From: Tretioscincus oriximinensis
Lineage: Eukaryota; Chordata; Lepidosauria; Squamata; Gymnophthalmidae
Direction of reading: 5' to 3'
Assembly (NCBI GenBank): GCA_022410635.1
Contig: JAJVDF010000255.1
Coordinates: forward strand, 1,448,437-1,512,436
DNA length: 64,000 bases
The notes beneath the pieces were generated by a model. The model did no database searches. It worked only from the letters and a program-made list of their open reading frames with translations, and was not told the origin of the DNA. This document shows, one piece after another, positions 56,485-64,000 of this stretch. The position numbers and the translations under genes were made by a program. Positions within the stretch are counted from its first letter, which is position 1, and each line of letters opens with the position of its first letter.

Positions 56485-58825
56485 GTCATATGTTCTCTCT
56501 ACCTCTGTCTTATTTCTTCCTGCTCTTCCTCTCAATTTTCTTTCTGTAATTAATACTATTAGAGCCAAATTGTAAATTTGGGATATCCAGTTGCTGACAA
56601 GCAGTGTAAAGTCCTTACAAGTATTAATGTACTGTGATACAGTTTTTGAAATTTGGTTAATTAAAAGGACAGGTTTCAGTGCTTCCCTACTTGGTATTTG
56701 TCTTTGATTTTTTTTTTAATCCCCTCAACATTTTTTCCTCCTTGTATAAAGAAAACAGCTACAGAAAAGTTAGGTAACTTAACTTAATGAAATTCTTTCT
56801 TTAAAATTTCATGCAGCAGGGTGCATACATAAGAACAATGCTTCTGTCTCTGGGAATATTACAGATTGCTGGCACATAGCTTTAGCAGCTTATTTCAAAA
56901 ACTTAATTTGGATCTGAAACTTGTTCCTTGTATTTATTTTAGCTTTGCAGGAGAGGGGACTGGCCTGTAGGGAAGCTGTTTAGAGAAGATAATGATTCAG
57001 AGAAAGCTTGAAGATACCTTTTAGGCTGTGTCTCTTTCGTAGGCAAGCTGTACTCTTAGGAATGCTTTTGATGCCCTCGTAACAATGTATTATACGTTCA
57101 GAAATGTACATTTGCAATTTGGCTGTTGTGGCATGGTGAGTTCTGATGTGGGGTGCTTCTATACAGCTTCTGAGGAGAAGTTGCATTGAAACCTTTTGTG
57201 CATTTTAAAACATAATCCATTGTGTGAGGAGCATAAAGTGAGGTCAGATCTAAAGATTGGTTCACTTAAATCTTAGCCAAGGATTTTCAAGGAAGTGCGA
57301 AGACTTGTCATTGCTGTCAGATTTTCTGTTAAGCTGACATCATGAAGTTGCAGAAAACTGCAGAATTTTGCTTATATACTCACTCAAACCATTAGACACA
57401 GTTACCCTGGGCCCTGCTTTGCATCAGAATTAATTGCTTCTTATACATAGCATTGGTATATATGGTCTGATAGTAGGTTATTGGAAAGGGCAACTAGTTT
57501 TACATTTTCTACATTTTTTTCCTTTTGACTCCCCTTTTCTGCTCCCCATATTCTGCAAGTTTGGTCATATGCAATTTAATGTCTGTTTATATTCTGTTCC
57601 TGTGCTGTGTTCACCACCATTTGTTAAATGTATGTGAAGTTTCTAGTAAACTCTCACGTACGGACCCTTTTGTTATTAATGCGTTGAAGCTTGATATTTT
57701 ATGGATGCACATTAAATTTGTTTCAGCCTTCCCACTTACATTGGACTGGCTCTTCCTTCAGGACACAAACAGTATAATTACTCTCTCAGTTGAAATGTTA
57801 GTGCTGTCAACAAGAGATGTAAAGAAGAACACAGCAATTCTTCAAACTAATTTAGTATTTGGCATAAGTGACAAAATTTAGGAATGGTCTTTGAAATCAA
57901 AGTTTGCAATTCCTCTTTTAGAGTTTTTGTAGCATGAACAAAGGCTCTTTTCTCCAAATGTGTAAGGCTAGCAAATATAATAGTCTTCTCTCATGAGGCT
58001 GAAAGAGAAACTGGTATTATATATGTAACTAGTGAGAAAGCCCATAAAATTGGGTTGGTAAGGCAGCTCCTCTTGCTGTCTACCCTCCGGCACAGCTGTG
58101 GCCAGTTAGGTAAGGTCGCTTCCACCTCCCTCCTCTACTGCTCTGCCTCCCTCGTCTGTTCCAAAACAGTACGATATCAGCTGCCCTCTCTCCAGAGACT
58201 ACTTTCTCTGCCATTGTTGGGCAGACATTTGTTGGGAATCTCTTTCAAGCAAAAGTCACCTGAAGAGCTGGTATCCCATTCTTTATTATATATTTATTCT
58301 CACTTGTTAAATTGCTATCTCTTAATTGATTATTTATCATATTATTCGTTTTTATTATATAATTTATAAAGTATATTTGTGTACTTTATAATATATATAT
58401 ATATATGTTTGTTATATATATTTGTTAAACCAGCCAAGAATCAGCTTCATTTGTTTGATATTGATTCGTGTGGACTTCAGAAGTAATTTGCTTCTTTTTC
58501 TCATTGTTTCTTGTGGACCTTTGAGAGATGCTTACAATGAATGTCTGCAAGTAGACAGCTGTCCAGGGAAAGTTAACAAGTATCAAATATGTGAAGTTTT
58601 TAGGGAAAATAGTATACTGTATTTTAAATGTGCAAAGGAAATATAATCAAGACAATGGAGAATTGTGTTTCATTGTGGCTAAAGTGTTGACTAGAATTTG
58701 GGAAGGCCAGTGTATGATTTTGGTAAATTTTTCACTGATCGCTATATACGACCAGCCAGGGTATCAGGGGCTCCTTTCTGCATGCACAGAGCTTTAATCT
58801 GGATTATATCTTGGAGTGGGGGCGT
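56485..58825. other. Stretch with no recognised gene
   Basis: Moderately AT-rich. An (AT)n run lies at 58389-58405. Short frames show no family similarity. No SLC36 exon was seen. Confidence 0.45.
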
Positions 58826-58837
58826 GTTGTATACATG

Positions 58838-59364
58838 TAGGGCTGCCATATTTTGGCAGCCCAAAACCGGGACGGGGTTTGTGTGTGTGCCTGTCTCACC
58901 AGAAGCGTCCGTGTGTGCACGGGCGCAGCTGCTCCTATGCTGGAGGCAGGGTTTTGCCCTGCTCTCAAGCAAGCGCGCCGCCAACTCGCCTCTAGCGGAG
59001 CAAAAACGCCTGGGTTTGTGACGGGAGAACAGAGCTGGCCTCCTGTCACAAACCTAGGCATTTCTTCTCTGCTAGAGGCGAGTTGGCAGTGCGCTTGCCT
59101 GAGAGCAGGGCGAAACCCTGCCTCCAGCAAAGGAGCAGCTACGGCACGCTCCGAGGTTCCTTCCTGGACCCTGGAAAGCGTTGCCAGGCTGCAGCTGTCA
59201 GCTCTGACGACTGCTTTTCCTTTAAAATCCTGCATTTTTACATTCCCTGATGCAGCATCGGGGAATGTAAAAAGCCGGGATTTTGCCTTAAAACCTGGAG
59301 GGGACTATATTTTAGTCCCCCAAACCAGAATTGTCCCGGTTTACCGGGACGTATGGCAACCCTA
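58838..59364. mobile_element. Non-autonomous hAT element with near 8-bp TSD
   Basis: The ends tagggctgccata and tatggcaacccta are inverted repeats. The flanks tatacatg (58830-58837) and tatacacg (59365-59372) match at 7 of 8. Interior collinear with 36551-37103. The 182-codon frame within it is non-genic. Confidence 0.85.
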
Positions 59365-59555
59365 TATACACGTGGGTACAGACAATGAGAGCTCTGGGTG
59401 AGATTTGTTTTAATATGCACCAACATAAAGATGGTAAGTAACTATTCTGAGATATAATCCAGCATAAGCCCCAGTGCAGGAAGGGCCTAAGAAAGATCCT
59501 GGTCTAGGGGATTAACGGGTGGAACGTCATTTAGACTGCACTAAGGCAGTGCTAG

Positions 59556-59820
59556 GAGTTTTCCATGGGAAATCTTGCACCGGAAATCCAAAAATATTGG
59601 ACATTTGAGTGTTCCCCGTGCATGCAAATCACCCTTTCCAGAAGTCTTTCTGGGATGCCCTTTCCAGAAGTCTTTCTGGGATGCCCTTTCCAGAAGCAGG
59701 GAGTCAGAAGTGACATCACAATGATGATACTTCTGTCCCTCCTCACACATCGCTGCATGAGAATTTGTACTTCATATGAGAATGGGCAACCCAACAAAAT
59801 GTATGAGATTCTCAAACATT
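59556..59820. mobile_element. MITE-like element with 26-bp tandem duplication
   Basis: Member of the gtgacatca family (agaagtgacatcacaatgat). It contains about 2.5 tandem copies of a 26-bp unit, ccctttccagaagtctttct gggatg, at about 59631-59697. Confidence 0.6.
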
Positions 59821-60039
59821 TCCTATCATTGCACTAAGATAAAGAAAAGCTCCTAGTTTGCTTGCTGAAATAGTAGAGTTTACCAGCCAGTGTGGAATTT
59901 GCCTTTTGATTCAGTTATTATTTTATAATGGGGACACTATGCTTTGCGCTTGTTTGAAGAAAAGTAAGACAAAGGTGTAAATAATTTAAAATACTCTTCC
60001 TTTTTTACTGTTAAGTGATTATTGTAGTTCTTGTTTCTC

Positions 60040-60215
60040 ATAGAATCATAGAGTTGGAAAGGACTTCCAGGGCTATTGGGTCCAACCCCCTTCTCAATGC
60101 AGAACTCATTAAACCATCCCAGACAGATGACTGTCCAGTCTCTGAAGACTTCCAGCAAAGGCAAACTCACTACCTCCTGTGGCAACTGGATATCAGAACT
60201 GGATAGCTTGAGGTT
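60040..60215 (-). mobile_element. CR1-like LINE 3' end
   Basis: The + strand atagaatcatagagttggaa aggac, then gggtccaacccccttctcaa tgcag and ccatcccagacagatgact, is a typical reversed CR1 end. Confidence 0.76.
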
Positions 60216-60934
60216 AAGGTCTAGAACCCATAACCTTGCATAATAATTCTAAAAAAAATCTATATAAAAACATAACTTGTTATTTAGTTTGTTCTGTAGT
60301 TTCTAACACGTAGGCCAATGGAGGGAAGGATGAGAAGGCCATTCCATTCACAGGCCTTGGAACCTCCATTCTCTACTACTACTATTACTACTAGAATTAG
60401 TCATCATCATCATCATCACATTTATTTATAATAACCTTTTTCTAAAACTATATCTACTCTGTATTTTCCAGTTTCATCCCTTTGCTTCTAGGCTTTCCTT
60501 TTATAAGTGAGAATACATCTGTTTCCCCTGTGCAGTCCGATTTTGTTCTATTTCTGTCCCCATCTGCTGTTTATCCTGATACCCATAAAAAACATTCTCC
60601 TCATTCTTAAAAAAAATCAAACACCATTAAGTGCTACAGATTTCCATGTTCCACAACTTGTTATTTTTGGGAAGGTGGCATTTACAATTAAACAGAACTT
60701 TAAATCTGGTTATTTGCTGCACAGGTTGGTGGATGATAGGAATTGTTCTTCAAGTCTATTTGCTTTTCCTTATCTGGTATGATCATTGATAAATAGACAA
60801 GAACCTTTACCTAGAACAGTGGTTGCTAACCTTCTTTTATCTGCATCCCCATTGGAGTCCATTTTCATAAATTGTGCTCCCTTCATGTTAACAAAAAACC
60901 TGTGTGATAGTTGCTGCTATTTCAAATATTCTAC

Positions 60935-61345
60935 ACTAATAGAATTAGCCTGTTGTATTACAGTAATGCAATGGGCACTAGTCACTCCCATTCATGCCTC
61001 CACCCACTCCCTCCCTTCCTTGCCTCTTTCCATTCCTCTTTCACTTGCTACTTCTTTGCTACTTCCATTTTCCTTCTTACTTTTTTCTTGTTTATCTTCC
61101 TTCCCTTCCATCTTTCGCTTGTTCTTATTTTTCTTCCTTCCTTTTCCTCCCACTGCTGGTCCCAGTACTGAACCCTGGGATATTCCACTTCTCATACTTT
61201 TTCTTCCAGTGTTCATTTATTACTTCTCTCTGTTTTCTGACTTTTAGCCAGTTTCCAACCAAGGACTCTGGTCTCTGAAGGCTGCCAAAATTCCAAGCCA
61301 TGTCATTGGTCATTATGCTTCGGAATGCTGAACTCTCCCACAAGT
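60935..61345 (-). repeat. Composite repeat: LINE RT fragment plus simple repeat
   Basis: The minus-strand frames contain [11 protein letters not shown] and [15 protein letters not shown], then a purine tract, and end in attactgtaatacaacaggct (complement). It matches 23268-23765 over its full length. Confidence 0.75.
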
Positions 61346-61346
61346 C

Positions 61347-61790
61347 TAGTGGAATTAGCCTGTTTCGTTAAGATAATGCAACAGGTTCCAGCCCTTGCTC
61401 CTATCCATGCCTCCATCCACTCACTTCCTCCCTTGCCCCCTTCCTCCCCCTATCACTTGTTGCTGCTTTGTTTTGTTCCTTCTTTCCATTTTCCTTTCCT
61501 TCTTTCCTTTTTTCTTCCATGTCTTCCTTCCCTTTGTTCTTTCATCCATTCCTACCTTTCCTTCCTTTTCCTCCTAGTCCTAGTCCTTAACTGTGGGGTA
61601 TTCTACTTCTCACATCTTTCCAATCAGAACTGTCCATTTATTGTTCCCCTCTATTTTCTGTCTTTTAGTCAGTTTCAAGCCCAGGACTCTTGTCTTTGGA
61701 GGCTGTCAAAGTTCCAAGCCTTGTCACTGGTCATTTTACTTCAGAAAGTTGAACTTTCCCATGCACCTTTTATTATATGTACAGATGATT
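61347..61790 (-). repeat. Composite repeat: second head-to-tail copy
   Basis: Starts agtggaattagcctgtttcg ttaagataatgcaa directly after the previous copy and ends cattttacttcagaaagttg aac. The RT motif is more decayed. Confidence 0.72.
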
Positions 61791-62406
61791 ATTCGATCTT
61801 TTTTTCACTTTAAATGTCCTTGTTCATTTCCCTGGAGGTATCCATACCCCAGATTGGGAACTGCTGATCACAAACTGAATTTCCTACACCCTATTACCTC
61901 TCCCAAGTTATGTTCCCTGTGTGGTTTCCAACATCACAAATGGAACAGTGTGACATTTTACATGTGAAATACCATGAATTACCAACTTCCTACCACACAC
62001 AGATTTTTACCACTTCATGCTAAGTTGTTTTGCCAGTATTTGAAATTGTGAAGTGCTGGTTGTTCTTCTGAAAAAGGTTGTTCACTTCGTTTTATATTGT
62101 TTTCACTTCGCAGCTGCCTCATCAACAAATCTCATTTAAAGCAAAAAAAAAGCAAAAAAAATGTTTAGGAAAGAAAAAAAACCTTGAAATTCTCCAACAA
62201 GCTGATTACGGCTTGCTGAGCAGTTGAGGTTGGTCCTCTATACTTAAGTAAAGTATATGGAATTGCTTCCAAATTTAGAGGAGCCCAGTCGCACCAATTA
62301 GATGTGGTCGGTGTGCAAAGGATGTGTTCATGGTTTGGGATTGTATGTTTCTTGAAACAGCATTTCTCTTGAGCTGAAAACCTTGTTTTTGATAAAAGTT
62401 ATTTCC

Positions 62407-62407
<1 letters not shown>

Positions 62408-62442
<35 letters not shown>

Positions 62443-62456
62443 GGTGGTGGTGGTGA
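62408..62456 (+). repeat. (ATC)n / (GGT)n microsatellite
   Basis: About 11 atc triplets followed by ggt triplets at the tail end of a minus-strand SINE. Confidence 0.9.
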
Positions 62457-62459
62457 TGG

Positions 62460-62962
62460 TGATGAAGAAAAAGAAGAAGAATTGGGTTTTTATATATCTC
62501 TTTTTTCACCCGAAGGGACTCAAAGTGGCTTACAAGCTTATTTTTTGCCCGAAGGCTTGCATTCTATCTTCCCCACCATGCTGTGATGGGTCCCATTTCT
62601 CTAATCACAATTTCTTGCATTCGAATAGTTGGGTATGGAATAGCTGGCTATTGTTTTCAAATATTTTCCATTTGTCTGGACTCTAGATTTTACACAAGTG
62701 GCAGAAATGTGATAATTGTGTTTTTTATGATACATTTGTATTATTAAAAAGTTTAGGCATAGATATTCAGATACTGTTTTGTTTATGTGTGGTACATGTT
62801 GTTCCTGGGCCAATTTTGTGGCATTCCAGGGATTTGTGGTAGTTGGCTAGAACTGAGGCCAATTGAGGGCGCTCACCCCACTCCACAACTGATCTAGAGC
62901 TTCGGACTTGGTCTCTCTGCTGAAACACCAGGGCTCTTAACCACTGCACCATTTGTGCATAA
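62460..62962 (-). mobile_element. SINE split by about 200 bp of unrelated sequence
   Basis: The tail half (62460-62636: aagaagaattgggtttttat ... attcgaatagttgggta) and the head half (62838-62962: ttggctagaactgaggccaa ... cttaaccactgcaccatttg) lie in order on the minus strand. The intervening 62637-62837 was not recognised and may be an insertion. Confidence 0.65.
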
Positions 62963-63561
62963 AGCTCAAAATAAAGCAGATTTGGAGGTTTTTCCAATGC
63001 CGTTTCAAAAACATCACTGTATAGCTGACTGCCTCTCCTCCTCCTATGTAAATTTTCCTTCTTTCCAACAAAAATGCCAGTATCATGTGTCTTTTTTTCA
63101 CTGGATTCTGTTATATGGATGAAGGTGAACTCAAACTCACATTTACAACACTGTCACGTGCGCGCGCACACACACACATATATATTGGTAAAATTGGAAT
63201 TTTTCTCCCCAATTTTGAGTAGTATTTGGTTTTTAGCAGGTTTCCTTTTACAAGCTTAGACTGTAGCTAGATGGAATGTCAATATGCCGGATCATTGCCT
63301 CTTGAGGATTATAAAGCCTAGAAGAGAAAAGGTTCCAAACTGACAGACGATTCTGTCATGACCTGTTTCTAGAAAGGATCCATGCACATGGGTGAGGGAG
63401 CGGGAGAAAACCCACAATGGGAGCTTTCCGTTTCTCTCAAGGTATAGCAGAGCACAGGAGGCTTTAGTAAAGAAAGAAAGCAGCTTTAAAGGGAATTGCT
63501 GTGTGTGTTCCCTTTCCTTGCCTGGCACATTCGCTGGCTGTGATGTGCTCTTCCTTCTTGA

Positions 63562-63870
63562 TAAGGACATAAGAGGAGCCTTCTGTGAATGGAGCCAAAG
63601 CCCATATAGTTCATCAGTTTGCCTGATACCGTGCCCCACCAATTGCACCTGGGCAGTACAAAGGAGAAGAAGGCAGAACCCTCACCAAATGGTACTCAGG
63701 AATCCTGCCTGTTGCTCCATCCCAGTGGCAGAATCAAGAAATCCATCCTAATAGCTATTGATAACCTTGGCTTCCATGAACTTGTCTAATCTTAAAGCTA
63801 TCTACCACAGCTTCATCTGGAAGTAAATTCCACAGACCAATGACCTTCTCAGCTTCCAGCTGGACAGCCC
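63562..63870 (-). mobile_element. L2-like LINE 3' end
   Basis: The + strand has ggacataagaggagccttct, caattgcacctgggcagtac, gttgctccatcccagtggca and cttccatgaacttgtctaat, in family order. Confidence 0.72.
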
Positions 63871-64000
63871 TAGAATACAGTCCAGGAAGAAGGAAAAGAG
63901 GGAGCCCTGTTACAGTTGAGAGAAAATGGGAAAAGCGTGTCACAGGCAGCAGATCTACTAGACAAGGAAAGGGAACTCAGCCTCACCTAATAGCAGTGAT

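Noticed and set aside
57525..57881. 118-codon frame on the + strand as a possible gene
   Set aside because: No recognisable domain, no clear promoter or splice context, and composition like the surrounding AT-rich DNA.

Overview
This window is vertebrate nuclear DNA. It is almost certainly from a squamate reptile, and a gecko-like lizard is plausible. The grounds are one gene split into small exons with canonical GT/AG introns, and a dense mix of repeats: tRNA-derived SINEs with a (TTC)n tail, CR1- and L2-like LINE 3' ends, an R4/Dong-like LINE, L1, Ty3/Gypsy-like LTRs, hAT and Tc1-type MITEs. The lineage call is an inference from repeat style, because no species marker is present. No bacterial genes, CRISPR arrays, rRNA or functional tRNA genes were seen.

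The only host gene I can support is on the + strand in the left half. Seven internal exons (1769-1857, 3034-3129, 5414-5498, 13454-13681, 16860-16958, 20292-20461, 31027-31196) join in frame into about 312 codons of a proton-coupled amino acid transporter of the SLC36 family, closest to SLC36A4/PAT4. The start exon(s) lie left of the window. The last exon(s), which should follow a split codon ending at 31196, were not found in the remaining 32.8 kb. The rest of the window is therefore either one very long intron or sequence downstream of a damaged or misassembled gene end.

Everything else recognised is repeat-derived. From 1 to 31 kb the introns hold a 166-bp MITE, a 124-bp inverted repeat enclosing nested SINEs (692-1628), a LINE reverse-transcriptase fragment (3345-4065), a SINE inserted in a SINE (6422-7034), an L1 tail, many L2/CR1 ends, a 78-bp Tc1-type palindrome (26107-26184) and an assembly gap (25122-25199). 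From 31 to 64 kb there are long (ATT)n and (TTGCCA)n tracts beside an R4-like LINE remnant (32755-33535), three non-autonomous hAT elements with 8-bp target duplications (36551, 50664 and 58838), and a degenerate tandem array of about 115-bp units (48190-49025). There is also a truncated minus-strand LTR retroelement with a gag fragment and a tRNA-Leu-type primer site (about 49975-52098), a related solo LTR (55097-55833), and a perfect 118-bp inverted repeat flanked by a 13-bp target duplication (52352-52718). Five copies of a composite repeat join a LINE RT fragment to a purine/pyrimidine tract.

The window is best read as one transporter gene whose introns have been heavily colonised by several layers of transposable elements, many nested so that relative insertion order can be read. 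No clearly new biochemical system is visible. The most unusual items are the retroposed perfect inverted repeat, the RT-fragment/simple-repeat family, the 115-bp tandem array and the missing 3' exons.
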